From Rhodococcus spongiicola (GTDB lineage: Bacteria; Actinomycetota; Actinomycetes; Mycobacteriales; Mycobacteriaceae): a DNA stretch of 64,000 nt. The position numbers and the translations under genes are program-made. Position 1 is the stretch's first letter. Every line of letters starts with the position of its first letter. Below are positions 53,301-62,771 of the stretch, one piece after another. Location of the stretch: positions 62,001-126,000 of the forward strand of contig NZ_RKLN01000007.1 in NCBI RefSeq assembly GCF_004011835.1. The letters run 5' to 3'. Below the pieces are notes generated by a model that did no database searches, was not told where the DNA came from, and saw only the letters and a program-made list of their open reading frames with translations.

Positions 53301-56300
53301 GGCCGTCATGGTACTCGAACGCCTTCCGCTCACCGCGAACGGCAAGGTGGACCGCAAAGCGTTGCCGGAACCGGACTTCGGCACGTCGGCCGGGTCGGGC
53401 CGCGCGCCGGCCGGACCGGTCGAGGAGACCATCGCCGGCCTGTTCGCGCAGGTTCTCTGCACTGCCTCGGTCTCCGCGGAGGATTCGTTCTTCACGCTGG
53501 GCGGCGACTCGATCATGGCGATCCAGTTGGTGTCGCGGGCCAGGGAGGCCGGTCTGTCGTTCACACCTCACGACGTGTTCGAACGACTCTCGGTGGCGGG
53601 CTTGGCGGCCGTGGCTACCCCGGCCGAAGAATCCGCCGCGACCATCGAGGAACTGCCCGGTGGTGGTATAGGCAGGGTGACTGCTTCGCCGATCGTGCGG
53701 TGGCTCCTCGGCCGCAGTGGTCCGTGGTCGAGACTGTCGCAATCCGTCTGCGTGACGGCGCCGGCCGGGCTCACCCGGGCCGACCTGGACAGTGCGCTCC
53801 AAGCGGTACTCGACCACCACGACATGCTCCGGGCCCGATTCGATTCGGAAACAGCCGAATTCGATGTTCCGCCACCGGGGTCGACCGTGGCGGCCGATCT
53901 GGTCCGAAGAATCGCTGTGACGGGGCAGACCGATCTCGCCGCGGTCCTCACTGCGGCACGAGACGAGGCCGCCGATCGTCTCGACCCCGAGTCCGGAGGC
54001 ATGGTGCAGGCCGTGTGGTGCGATGGCGGCACCGACCGGCCCGGTCGTCTCCTGCTGGTGATCCACCACCTCGTTGTCGACGGGGTGTCCTGGCGGATTC
54101 TGCTACCGGATCTGGCATCCGCGTGGCAGCAGGTGCGCGCAGGTGACGCGCCGTACCTGCCGGCGGTCGGCACGTCGATGCGGACATGGGCGGACGCACT
54201 CACCGAATGGGCTCGGGCGGATAGCCCTGAGCACACTGCCGAGATCCGATACTGGCGAGAGGTGCTCGAGCAACCGGATCCGCCGCTCGGCCCCCGTGCT
54301 CTCGATCCGGGACGTGACCTCGCCTGCACCGTCTTGTCGCTGTCGGTGGACCTTCCCCCGAGCGCCACGGTGGCGATGTCGACCACAGTGCCCGAATCCG
54401 TTCACGGCAGCATCGACGACGCGATCCTCACCGGGCTGGCGATGAGCCTGGCGCAGTGGCGTCGTCGCCGCGGAACCCCCGCGACAAGCTTCCCGGTGAT
54501 GCTCGAGGGGCACGGTCGTGAGGAGCAGGTGGTGCCCGGTGCCGACCTGTCCCACACCGTCGGCTGGTTCACCGCCACCCATCCGGTCCGGCTCGACCTG
54601 TCGGGTGTCGACGTCGACGCCGCGTTCGATGGCCGGCCTGCGGCGGTGGAGACGCTCAAGATCGTCAAGGAGCAACTGCGGGAGGTGTCCGACCACGGGA
54701 TCGGTTACGGCGCACTGCGGTACCTGCGCGATGCCTCCGGCAGTCCCCTCGACGACCTGCCCCAGCCGCAGGTCAGCATCAACTACCTGGGCCGGACGGC
54801 CGTGGCGCAGGGTCAGGACGGCGATTGGCTTCCGGTCGACGAACTCGGCGACCTCGGCTCGTCGGTCGACCCCGAGATGCCCGTGGAGGCGGTGCTCGAC
54901 ATCAACCTCATCACAGTCGATACCCCGTCGGGCCCGATGGTGCGTGCGAACTTCGCGTACCCCAGCGGAATCCTCGACGCCACAGACGTCCGCGATCTCA
55001 CGGATCTGTGGCAATCGGCGTGTCACGCGCTTGCAACCGCGGCCGGGAAGCCAGGTGCGGGCGGACTGACGCCGTCGGACATCCCGCTGGTCCGACTCGA
55101 CCAGGAGGCCATCGAACGTCTCGAGGAGACGTGCCCGGGGATCGTCGAGGTGTGGCCTCTGTCGCCGCTGCAAGCTGGACTGCTGTTCCAGAACGAGATG
55201 TCGGGCGAGGGTGCCGACCCGTACGTGGTCCAGTTGGCGATGGACCTGCGCGGGCACGTCGACGCCGACCGGATGCGGCGGACGCTTCAGGAACTGTTGG
55301 ATCGCCACGAGATTCTGCGGGTCGCGTTCACCACCGGGCCGGGCGGTGATCCGCTGCAGCTGGTTCTGCGGCATGCCGAACTGCCCTGGGTGGTCGCGGA
55401 TCTTCGTGATGAGGCCGAGGCCGACAGGGTGCTGGCGGAGGACCGAGCACGCCGTTTCGACATGGGAACGGCTCCGCTGTTCCGGGCGCTGTTGATGCGC
55501 ATGGGGGACGACGGGTACCGACTCGTGCTCACCTACCATCACATCCTGCTCGACGGATGGTCGATGCCGCTGCTGGTGCGTGAGCTGTTGGAGCTCTACG
55601 CAGCGGAGGATTTCCGGACTGTTCCGGTCTCGGCGTCGTTCGCGAACTATCTGGCCTGGCTGGGAACGATCGACCTCGAGACGTCGACCAAGCGCTGGGT
55701 GGACGCCTTGGCCGACATCGACGAGCCGACCCTGCTCGCACCGTCCGGACGCGGCCGACTGTTGCCCACCGTGCCGCGGGCCGATCGACTGCACTTCACC
55801 GAGACGGAGACGGCCCGACTCGACACCGTCGCCCGCGAGCGCGGCGTCACGCTCAGCACGATCGTGCGGGCCGCATGGGCAATCGTGTTGGGGGCATGGA
55901 CGAGACGGGACGACGTCGTCTTCGGCGCGATCGTCTCGGGTCGGCCTCCCCAGATCAATGGCATCGAGGACATGGTCGGGTTGTTCATCAACACGATCCC
56001 GATCCGGGTGACCCTCCGCCCGGCCGACACATTGGGGGAGTTGCTCGATCGCGTACACGCTGACCAGGCAGCGCTGCTCGATCACGAACACCTAGGTCTC
56101 GCCGACATCGAGAGCGCGATCGGGTCTTCGGGACTGTTCGACACCATCACAGTATTCGAGTCGTACCCGATCGACCGCGGCGGCCTGACCCCCGACACCG
56201 ACATTGCCGGCCTACGGGTTTCGGACATCGCGGTCAATGACGCCACGCATTACCCGTTCGCGCTCGCCGCGATGGTCGACGGCGGGTTGCAGATCCGCAT

Positions 56301-59300
56301 CGACTACGCGCCCGCACTCTTCGATGCGCAAGAGGTCGACGCCGTCGCAACCCGTCTCGAGCGCGTGCTGCACGCGATCGCTGCCGATACGGATCAGACG
56401 TTGGCGGAACTGGTGCTGTTGCCGGATGCGGACTACCGTCGCCTGGCCCCGGTCCGCGGCCGGCCTGGACGACGGCACCGGACGCTGCCCGGGATCCTGG
56501 AGGACGCGGCTCGGATCGATCCGGATGCGGTGGCGCTGTCGTGCCAGTCAGGTTCGATCCGAACGCTCACGTACCGCGAACTCGACGAGCGTTCCACAAG
56601 GATGGCGCGACAACTGATCGAGGAGGGCGTCGGTCCCGAAGATGTCGTGGCTCTGGGCCTGACTCGCTCGATCGAGTTCGTCGAGGCGGTCTGGGCGGTC
56701 GCGAAGACGGGGGCCGCGTTCGTGCCGGTGGACCCGACGTACCCGCTCGAGCGAATCGATCACATGCTGGGGGATTCCGAAGCACGAGTGGGCCTGACCG
56801 TCGAGCGGTGGCGAGAACAACTGTCCGGCAGTGCCGCCGGAGTGTCCTGGCGCGCTCTCGACTCCGACACCTATCGGACCGAGTGTTCGAGGTACCCGGC
56901 GCGGCCGATCACCGACGCGGATCGTCGCGCGCCCCTGCGGATCGACAACCCTGCCTACCTGATCTACACCTCGGGTTCGACGGGCATTCCCAAGGGCGTC
57001 GTCGTCACACATCGGGGGCTTGGGAATCTTGTCGCGTCGGAACGTGAACTTCTCGCCGTGACCTCGGATGCCGTCGTCTCGCAGTTCGCCTCACCGAGCT
57101 TCGACGCCTCAATGTTCGAGATGGTCATGGCATTCGGATCGGGTGCACGTCTGGTGATCGCGCCCCCGGACGTCTACGGAGGCGAGGATCTGGCGCGTGG
57201 GCTCGCCGACCAAGGGATAACCCACGCGTTCTTCACCCCCAGCCTCCTCGGGTCCCTGCGCCCCGAGGGCCTGGACGGATTGCGGTCGGTCGTGGTCGCG
57301 GGTGAGGCTTGTCCTCCGGAACTGGTGGGACGATGGGCCCGTGGGCGCAGACTGGTCAACGGGTACGGGCCCACCGAGAGCACGGTGATGTCCAGCATCA
57401 GCCCCCCTCTCGCGCCCGACGACCCCGTCACGATCGGCGGGCCGGCGCCCGGATTCGTCCAAGTGGTGCTCGATGCCCGCCTGCAGCCCGTGCCGATCGG
57501 GATGCCGGGGGAGTTGTACCTCGGCGGACCGGCTCTCGCCCGCAGCTACCGCCGGCGCCCCGGGCTCACCGCCGCACGCTTCGTCGCGAACCCGTTCGTC
57601 GCCGCGACCGAGCACCCGACCGAAGCAGATGAGGGAACGATTCCCGGCGACCGGCTGTACCGAACCGGTGACATCGTCCGGTGGCGCGACGACCTGACGA
57701 TCGAATACATGGGTCGTAACGACTTCCAGGTCAAGGTGCGCGGCTTCCGGATCGAATTGGGCGAGATAGATGCGGCCCTGATGGACCACCCGAGTGTCGA
57801 GTTCGCCGCCACCCTCGGCCGAACGGCGCCGTCGGGAGAGACCGTGCTCGTCTCCTACGTTCGCGGTGACGATCCGGCAATCGATCCTGGCGAATTGATC
57901 CGTCATCTCACGGATCGGCTGCCCTCGCACATGGTCCCGGCATTGATCGTGCCGATCCGTGAGGTGCCGATGATGCCATCGGGCAAGCTCGACCGGAAGG
58001 CTCTGCCGGCACCCGATTTTCCGAGCCTCGTCGACGTCAACGGCGTTGCGGTGCTCACGCCGGTCGAGGAGATCGTTGCAGAACATCTGCGCGCCGTACT
58101 CGGTATCGATCGGATCGGACCGGACGACAGCTTCTTCGATCTGGGCGGGAACTCGCTCATGGCCACCCGGGTCACACGACGACTCGACGCGGCGCTCGAT
58201 GCCGACCTGGACGTCCGTGCGATCTTCGAAGCGCCCACCGTCCGAACCCTCGCCGCGCGGATACGTCTCGGTAGCGGGGACGTGCACCGTCCGGTGCTGC
58301 GGCCCTACGACTGGCCCGAGGTGCTGCCGGTGTCGTCGGCGCAGCTGCGGATGTGGTCGATCAACCAGCTCGACACCGCGTCGCCGGCCTACAACATCGT
58401 CATGGCCGTGCGGCTGCGCGGCGATCTCGACGAGCAGGCACTGATCGCCTCGGTCGGCGACGTCGTTGTCCGCCATTCGACCCTGCGCACGATGTACCCG
58501 GTGGTCGACGGCAGCCCCACCCAGCTGATAGTCGACCCCGAAGACATCCCACGGACCGAGCTGGTGACGGTGCCCGGCGCCGACGTTCCCGGGCATCTCG
58601 AGCAGTTCGCGTCGACGGGATTCGACGTGAGCCGAGAGGTTCCGCTGCGGGCACAACTGCTGCGGGTCTCCGGAACGGACCACGTCCTGGTGGTCGTCGC
58701 TCACCACATCACCGCCGACGGATTCTCGATGGCGACGCTCGCTCGGGATGTGGTGCGCGCCTACGAAAGCCGTCGACAGGGGCGGGCACCACAGTGGGCG
58801 CCACCGGCGGTCCAGTACGTCGACTTCACTCTTTGGCAGCACGACCTTCTCGGCGACCCCGACGATCCCGACTCGATGTACCGCCAACAGCTCGAGTTCT
58901 GGCGTGCGAACCTCGCCGGCATACCCGAGATCGTCCCGCTGCCCACCGACCGTCCGCGTCCGGCCCGGCAGTCCTTTCAGGGGGGCATCGTCGGGTTCGA
59001 CGTCGATGCCCGTACCCACACACAACTGGCAGAGCTTGCCCGGCACGCAAACGCAACCATGTTCATGATTGCGCACACGGCGCTGGCGGTACTCGTCGCG
59101 CGGTTGTCGAGCAGCGACGACATCGTGATCGGGACTCCGGTGTCGGGGCGTGGCGAGGCCGGTCTCGACGACGTGGTCGGCATGTTCGTCGGTACCCTCG
59201 TGCTCCGGACGCCGATCGACCCCGGCTCGGGATTCGAAGCCCTGCTCAGCACCGTCCGCGAGGTCGACCTGGCGGCGTTCTCCCGCACGGATATCCCCTT

Positions 59301-62300
59301 CGAGCGCCTGGTCGACGAACTGGCACCAGCCCGCTCGACGTCGCACGCCCCGCTGTTCCAGGTGCTCGTCGAGTACCGCACCGACATGTCCGGCTACCTG
59401 CGTCTTCCCGGGTTGGAGGTCGAAACGATCGACCACGACATCGGCGTCTCCAAGTTCGATCTGCAGCTGAGCGTGTCGGAGTCCTTCACACCGGACGGTG
59501 GACCCGCTGGGATGCGCCTCGAACTCACATATGCGACCGATCTGTGGGACCGGGCGACAGTCGAAGGATTCGCCGACCGGCTACGCCGGATCCTCGACGC
59601 AGGCGCAAACGACCCACGAGGTCCGGTCGGGGACATCGGGCTGCTCACCGCCGCCGAACTGGCAGCGATCACCGAGAGTGCGGTCGGAGAGGACGCATCG
59701 GGCGCGACTCTCGCGACCATGTTCCGCCGCGCCGTCGCCGAGTGCCCGGATTCGGTGGCAGTGGTGGACGGGCAGACCCGGGTGACGTACGCACAGCTCG
59801 ACAGCGATGCCAGACGGCTCGCGTCGCTGTTGGCCGCCCGGGGCGTTGCCGCCGAATCCATTGTGGCGCTGGCCTTACCGCGATCCGTCGACATGATAGT
59901 TGCGATAGTCGCAACCACCCTCGCCGGCGCGGCCTATCTGCCGATCGATCTCGGCTCGCCACCTGAGCGCATCGCGTTCGTGCTCGACGAGGCCGCACCC
60001 GCCTGTGTACTGACGACCACCGCCACGCGGGGGTTGTTCCGCACGATCGAGTCGCCGATCCTCGCGCTCGACGACCCGGGGTTCCGTGTCGAACTCGCCA
60101 TGCAGTCGGAGGCGTCGACATCGGCCGACTTCCTCGTGGCGCCGCGGCCGGACAGCGCCGCATACGTCATCTACACGTCCGGCTCCACCGGCAGGCCCAA
60201 GGGGGTCCTGGTGTCGCACCGCAGCGCCGTGGCGCTGCTCGCGAACGCGCACGCCGAGTTCGATCTCCGGCCCTCCGACACCTGGACACTCTTCCACTCG
60301 TTCGCGTTCGACGTGTCGGTGTGGGAGGTGTGGGGTCCGTTGTCCACCGGTGCGTCCACGGTGATCGTGGATCCGATGGTCGCCCGGTCGCCCGACCATT
60401 TCGTCGACCTGCTGCGCCGCGAGTCGGTCACCGTGCTCAACCAGACGCCCGCGTCGTTCTACCAGTTGGTCGACCACGCGACCAGCGAGGACCTTCCACT
60501 GAGGTACGTCTTCGTCGGCGGCGAGGAACTCGCGCTCGAACGAGTCCAGGACTGGTACTCACGCAGACCACCGGACGCCGACCAGGTGGTCGAGATGTAC
60601 GGGGTCACCGAGGCCACCGTGATCGACACCGACTTCGTCCTCGAACGAGCGACGCTCTCGCGGACGTCGGCGTCGGTGATCGGCGCACCGCTCCCCGGGG
60701 TCCGGGTCGACGTCCTGGATCCGCGCCTGCACCCCGTGCCCGCCGGGGTGGTCGGCGAGATCTACGTGTCCGGTGACGAGGTCGCGCGTGGGTACGTCGG
60801 CCGTCCGGGTCTGACGGCGTCGCGTTTCGTCGCGGCACCCGGAGGTGACGGGCGACGCATGTACCGCACCGGCGACCTCGGACGTCACGCGACCGACGGT
60901 CGACTCGAGTTCCTGGGACGCAGCGATTTCCAGGTTCAGGTGCATGGCTTCCGCATCGAGCTCGGGGAGATCGAATCCGCTCTCATGCGGTGCGATGGGG
61001 TTGCGCGGGCGGTGGTCACGTCGCGCCGCTACGATCCCAGCGCCGACGACCGATTGATCGGGTACGTCGTTCCGGAAGCCGGATGCGCACTCGACCCCCT
61101 CCGGACCCGTGACGAGGTCGACCTGTTGCTGCCGTCGTACATGGTGCCCGCGGCCGTCGTGGTGCTCGACCAACTGCCGGTCACCTCGAACGGCAAGATC
61201 GATCGAAAGGCGCTTCCCGAGCCCGACTTCGCGGCGTTCGCGGGACGGGGGCGGAGCCTATCCGGACCACTCGAGGAGCATCTCGCCGAGTTGTTCGCCG
61301 CAGTCCTCGACGTGCCGGCGGTCGCGGCCGACGATTCGTTCTTCACTCTGGGCGGAGACTCGATCACCGTCATTCAGTTCGTCTCCCGCGCCCGCGAGGC
61401 CGGAATCGCGCTCGACCCGCAGGACGTCTTCGACCATCCGACTGTCGAGCGACTCGCCATGGTCGCGCTTCCCGGTGGCGGAGCCGGGCAGCCGGACAGC
61501 GAGTTGGTGTGCATGCGTTCCGGAAACAGCGTGCCGCCCCTGATCTGCGTGCACCCGGCGATCGGACTGACCGGATGCTACGCGGGGCTGATCCCGTACG
61601 TTTCCGACGGCAGAGCGGTGTACGGGATCCAGTCGCCGGGCATGACCGATGGAGCCGATACTGCCCCCACGCTGACTGACCTGGCTCAGCGGTATGTCGA
61701 CCTGATCAGACGGGTACAGCCCCACGGGCCGTACCACCTGCTCGGGTATTCGGTCGGCGGAGCGATCGCCCATGCGATGGCCGTGCGTCTGCGAAACCTC
61801 GGTGAGGAGGTCGGTGCACTGATAATGCTCGACACCCAGACGGCCGAGTCCACTCCGAATGCGGGCGCCCCCTTCACGCCGAGCCTCGGGATGCTCTTCG
61901 CCGAGTTCGCCGGCGTCGACCAATTCGAGGGCGGTGGTGACCTGACCCCGGAGCGTGCGGCGCAGTTGCTGCACGACGATGGTGGCCCCTATGCAACTCT
62001 GACGGCCGCCGAAGTGCGGCGCCTGTACGACGACTACGTGCACACGGTCCACCTCAGCCAGGAGTATCGGCCGGAGGCGTTCGACGGCGACCTCGTGTAC
62101 TTCGCGGCCGTGGACGAGACGGGGGCGCCGAAGACAGGGGCGCCGAACATGGGGGCGGGGAACCGAACACCTTGGGAACCATACGTTTCCGGAGCGGTCC
62201 GGGTCCATCCGGTGAACAAGACACACAACCGGCTGACGACGCCGGACGCGCTCGAGGTGATCGGCCCGATCGTCGGCCGATACCTGAATGGCCGTGTCCG

Positions 62301-62304
62301 ATGA
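50311..62304 (+). CDS. Trimodular nonribosomal peptide synthetase, C-A-T-E-C-A-T-C-A-T-TE
   Basis: 3997 residues. Module 1: C domain with HHVALDG (H185), A1 with YTSGSTGRPKG (from 669), carrier Ser in LGGDS (S1067), epimerisation domain with HHLVVDG (H1252). Module 2: C with HHILLDG (H1743), A2 (YTSGSTGIPKG from 2219), carrier LGGNS (S2615). Module 3: C with HHITADG (H2798), A3 (from 3288), carrier LGGDS (S3684). Thioesterase GYSVGG (S3814). All catalytic motifs look intact. Specificity residues aligned by eye to GrsA: A1 DFWGVGVVFK, A2 DAFFVAGVMK, A3 DVWNFGMVIK; A1 and A3 are nearest to threonine-like codes, A2 is hydrophobic. Predicted product: N-acylated or otherwise capped D-X1/X2/X3 tripeptide. 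GTG 50311 start is uncertain. Only a VOC gene follows. Confidence 0.93.
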   Translation: MSDRAAAHTAIPLVELPLLMELPFRVDAAPGITDAGDSLPELNDPTAGYSRPIPLTPAQMGQWFAQQLDPDVPMLVAQYVDIRETGARLDVRQLSRATSQAAREFGAGLVRLVLVDSQPHQIIDPRIVTDTRVVDLRDEPDPESAAREWMRCDVAAPLDLVRDRLGVSVLLRIADDRCFWYSRVHHVALDGVGAASMLYRAADLYNAAVEGREPAPNPASDLDSVYAAEAAYTGSKRWHTDRDYWLERMSGMPERCSLAERSAPAHALGREVGEYLAPETAAALEDAQERHGASVAALVASAIAAYTARHTGAEDIVLSLPVSSRTTAVLRRSGGTLANVVPLRVSIGGGTTVSELVADVMGALSGALRHQRYRHEELRRDRGDRGAGRGFAGPLLNLMMFPTELRLGKTQTSLEVVSSGPIEDLLFNVYRYGPSGPIRLDFKANPQLYDDETLHMHYERFSRLLHGLLTADPDAPVGDLPIVDDVALAAQLADWYVPATPAYEAQRTPAQRTLSALVARWARRTPDRVAVVSDGYRLTYDELTTRANRLARHLITLGVGPETSVGVVLDRSADLIVALVAIVTAGGGYVPVATATPASRRDYVLADAKVSCVVTAANSAVELDGCAWPLVVLDDPGTGNMLESLSTTAVTDAERVRPLGGEHLAYTIYTSGSTGRPKGVQVNHQSATALLESAKTAFGTADGAVWTVFHSYAFDFSVWEIWGALTSGGTLVVVDQDTVRTPDAFVELLRGEHVNVLGQTPAAFFQFADAERAAGRPLTELQRLLVGGDDYDQHRMVPWLERHEGDGSALVSVYGITETTVFLTGIPIDVERAATPGNLVGRGLPGVRLYLLDRRLRPVPVGVVGEIYAGGPQVARGYGGRSGLTAERFIADPFAADGTRMYRSGDLARWDTDGRLAFLGRSDFQVQVRGFRVEPGEIESALVACDGVAQAVVVARRAEGEPARLVAYVVPETGVILDPRAVRTEVGGILAPYMVPAAVMVLERLPLTANGKVDRKALPEPDFGTSAGSGRAPAGPVEETIAGLFAQVLCTASVSAEDSFFTLGGDSIMAIQLVSRAREAGLSFTPHDVFERLSVAGLAAVATPAEESAATIEELPGGGIGRVTASPIVRWLLGRSGPWSRLSQSVCVTAPAGLTRADLDSALQAVLDHHDMLRARFDSETAEFDVPPPGSTVAADLVRRIAVTGQTDLAAVLTAARDEAADRLDPESGGMVQAVWCDGGTDRPGRLLLVIHHLVVDGVSWRILLPDLASAWQQVRAGDAPYLPAVGTSMRTWADALTEWARADSPEHTAEIRYWREVLEQPDPPLGPRALDPGRDLACTVLSLSVDLPPSATVAMSTTVPESVHGSIDDAILTGLAMSLAQWRRRRGTPATSFPVMLEGHGREEQVVPGADLSHTVGWFTATHPVRLDLSGVDVDAAFDGRPAAVETLKIVKEQLREVSDHGIGYGALRYLRDASGSPLDDLPQPQVSINYLGRTAVAQGQDGDWLPVDELGDLGSSVDPEMPVEAVLDINLITVDTPSGPMVRANFAYPSGILDATDVRDLTDLWQSACHALATAAGKPGAGGLTPSDIPLVRLDQEAIERLEETCPGIVEVWPLSPLQAGLLFQNEMSGEGADPYVVQLAMDLRGHVDADRMRRTLQELLDRHEILRVAFTTGPGGDPLQLVLRHAELPWVVADLRDEAEADRVLAEDRARRFDMGTAPLFRALLMRMGDDGYRLVLTYHHILLDGWSMPLLVRELLELYAAEDFRTVPVSASFANYLAWLGTIDLETSTKRWVDALADIDEPTLLAPSGRGRLLPTVPRADRLHFTETETARLDTVARERGVTLSTIVRAAWAIVLGAWTRRDDVVFGAIVSGRPPQINGIEDMVGLFINTIPIRVTLRPADTLGELLDRVHADQAALLDHEHLGLADIESAIGSSGLFDTITVFESYPIDRGGLTPDTDIAGLRVSDIAVNDATHYPFALAAMVDGGLQIRIDYAPALFDAQEVDAVATRLERVLHAIAADTDQTLAELVLLPDADYRRLAPVRGRPGRRHRTLPGILEDAARIDPDAVALSCQSGSIRTLTYRELDERSTRMARQLIEEGVGPEDVVALGLTRSIEFVEAVWAVAKTGAAFVPVDPTYPLERIDHMLGDSEARVGLTVERWREQLSGSAAGVSWRALDSDTYRTECSRYPARPITDADRRAPLRIDNPAYLIYTSGSTGIPKGVVVTHRGLGNLVASERELLAVTSDAVVSQFASPSFDASMFEMVMAFGSGARLVIAPPDVYGGEDLARGLADQGITHAFFTPSLLGSLRPEGLDGLRSVVVAGEACPPELVGRWARGRRLVNGYGPTESTVMSSISPPLAPDDPVTIGGPAPGFVQVVLDARLQPVPIGMPGELYLGGPALARSYRRRPGLTAARFVANPFVAATEHPTEADEGTIPGDRLYRTGDIVRWRDDLTIEYMGRNDFQVKVRGFRIELGEIDAALMDHPSVEFAATLGRTAPSGETVLVSYVRGDDPAIDPGELIRHLTDRLPSHMVPALIVPIREVPMMPSGKLDRKALPAPDFPSLVDVNGVAVLTPVEEIVAEHLRAVLGIDRIGPDDSFFDLGGNSLMATRVTRRLDAALDADLDVRAIFEAPTVRTLAARIRLGSGDVHRPVLRPYDWPEVLPVSSAQLRMWSINQLDTASPAYNIVMAVRLRGDLDEQALIASVGDVVVRHSTLRTMYPVVDGSPTQLIVDPEDIPRTELVTVPGADVPGHLEQFASTGFDVSREVPLRAQLLRVSGTDHVLVVVAHHITADGFSMATLARDVVRAYESRRQGRAPQWAPPAVQYVDFTLWQHDLLGDPDDPDSMYRQQLEFWRANLAGIPEIVPLPTDRPRPARQSFQGGIVGFDVDARTHTQLAELARHANATMFMIAHTALAVLVARLSSSDDIVIGTPVSGRGEAGLDDVVGMFVGTLVLRTPIDPGSGFEALLSTVREVDLAAFSRTDIPFERLVDELAPARSTSHAPLFQVLVEYRTDMSGYLRLPGLEVETIDHDIGVSKFDLQLSVSESFTPDGGPAGMRLELTYATDLWDRATVEGFADRLRRILDAGANDPRGPVGDIGLLTAAELAAITESAVGEDASGATLATMFRRAVAECPDSVAVVDGQTRVTYAQLDSDARRLASLLAARGVAAESIVALALPRSVDMIVAIVATTLAGAAYLPIDLGSPPERIAFVLDEAAPACVLTTTATRGLFRTIESPILALDDPGFRVELAMQSEASTSADFLVAPRPDSAAYVIYTSGSTGRPKGVLVSHRSAVALLANAHAEFDLRPSDTWTLFHSFAFDVSVWEVWGPLSTGASTVIVDPMVARSPDHFVDLLRRESVTVLNQTPASFYQLVDHATSEDLPLRYVFVGGEELALERVQDWYSRRPPDADQVVEMYGVTEATVIDTDFVLERATLSRTSASVIGAPLPGVRVDVLDPRLHPVPAGVVGEIYVSGDEVARGYVGRPGLTASRFVAAPGGDGRRMYRTGDLGRHATDGRLEFLGRSDFQVQVHGFRIELGEIESALMRCDGVARAVVTSRRYDPSADDRLIGYVVPEAGCALDPLRTRDEVDLLLPSYMVPAAVVVLDQLPVTSNGKIDRKALPEPDFAAFAGRGRSLSGPLEEHLAELFAAVLDVPAVAADDSFFTLGGDSITVIQFVSRAREAGIALDPQDVFDHPTVERLAMVALPGGGAGQPDSELVCMRSGNSVPPLICVHPAIGLTGCYAGLIPYVSDGRAVYGIQSPGMTDGADTAPTLTDLAQRYVDLIRRVQPHGPYHLLGYSVGGAIAHAMAVRLRNLGEEVGALIMLDTQTAESTPNAGAPFTPSLGMLFAEFAGVDQFEGGGDLTPERAAQLLHDDGGPYATLTAAEVRRLYDDYVHTVHLSQEYRPEAFDGDLVYFAAVDETGAPKTGAPNMGAGNRTPWEPYVSGAVRVHPVNKTHNRLTTPDALEVIGPIVGRYLNGRVR

Positions 62305-62319
62305 GCCGAAGGGGAATCC

Positions 62320-62688
62320 ATGTCCATTTCGTTGAACCACACCATCGTGCTCGCGCGGGACAAACAGGTGTCCGCGTCTTTCCTCACGACACTGTTCGGC
62401 CTGCCCGACGCCGTTCCCGTCGGTCCGTTCTTGGCCGTCCACCTCGACAACGACGTGACGCTGGACTTCGCCGATCCGCCGGTCGAGGTGCTGCCGCAGC
62501 ACTACGCCTTCCAGGTGACCGAGGAGGATTTCGACGTCATCTACGGGCGCATACTCGAGCGAGGGTTGGAGCACTGGGCGGATCCCCACAACACCCAACC
62601 GGGCGAGATCAACAGGAATAACGGCGGTCGCGGTGTCTATTTTCGTGATCCGGCCGGTCACAACCTCGAGATCCTCACCCGCCCCTAG
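62320..62688 (+). CDS. VOC-family (glyoxalase/dioxygenase fold) protein
   Basis: 122 residues; one vicinal-oxygen-chelate domain of two beta-alpha-beta-beta-beta units. Putative metal ligands: HTI (H7), the His in HYAFQVT and the Glu in GHNLEIL. AGGGGA precedes ATG 62320, which lies 15 bp after the NRPS stop, so the two genes are very likely one operon. It could modify the peptide, protect the producer by binding or inactivating it, or process a precursor. No closer family assignment is possible. Confidence 0.88.
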   Translation: MSISLNHTIVLARDKQVSASFLTTLFGLPDAVPVGPFLAVHLDNDVTLDFADPPVEVLPQHYAFQVTEEDFDVIYGRILERGLEHWADPHNTQPGEINRNNGGRGVYFRDPAGHNLEILTRP

Positions 62689-62771
62689 GAGTTCGGGGCT
62701 TCGCGGAGTGGATGTGGCGCAGGTATGTACGCATCCGGCTTCTTCGCTTCACGGCAAGTGGTGACCGGAGC

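Noticed and set aside
51211-54069. Very long open frame on the minus strand inside the NRPS gene (and several similar ones elsewhere)
   Set aside because: High GC gives long antisense frames. The translation is Arg/Asp/Gly-rich with no domain, while the plus strand encodes intact NRPS motifs.
50311-62304. Assignment of the NRPS to heterobactin (DHB-D-Arg-Gly-hydroxyOrn), which also needs three modules with one epimerase
   Set aside because: The domain order would fit, but the specificity residues read here do not resemble Arg, Gly or hydroxyornithine codes, and no DHB, monooxygenase, uptake gene or IdeR box is in the window.
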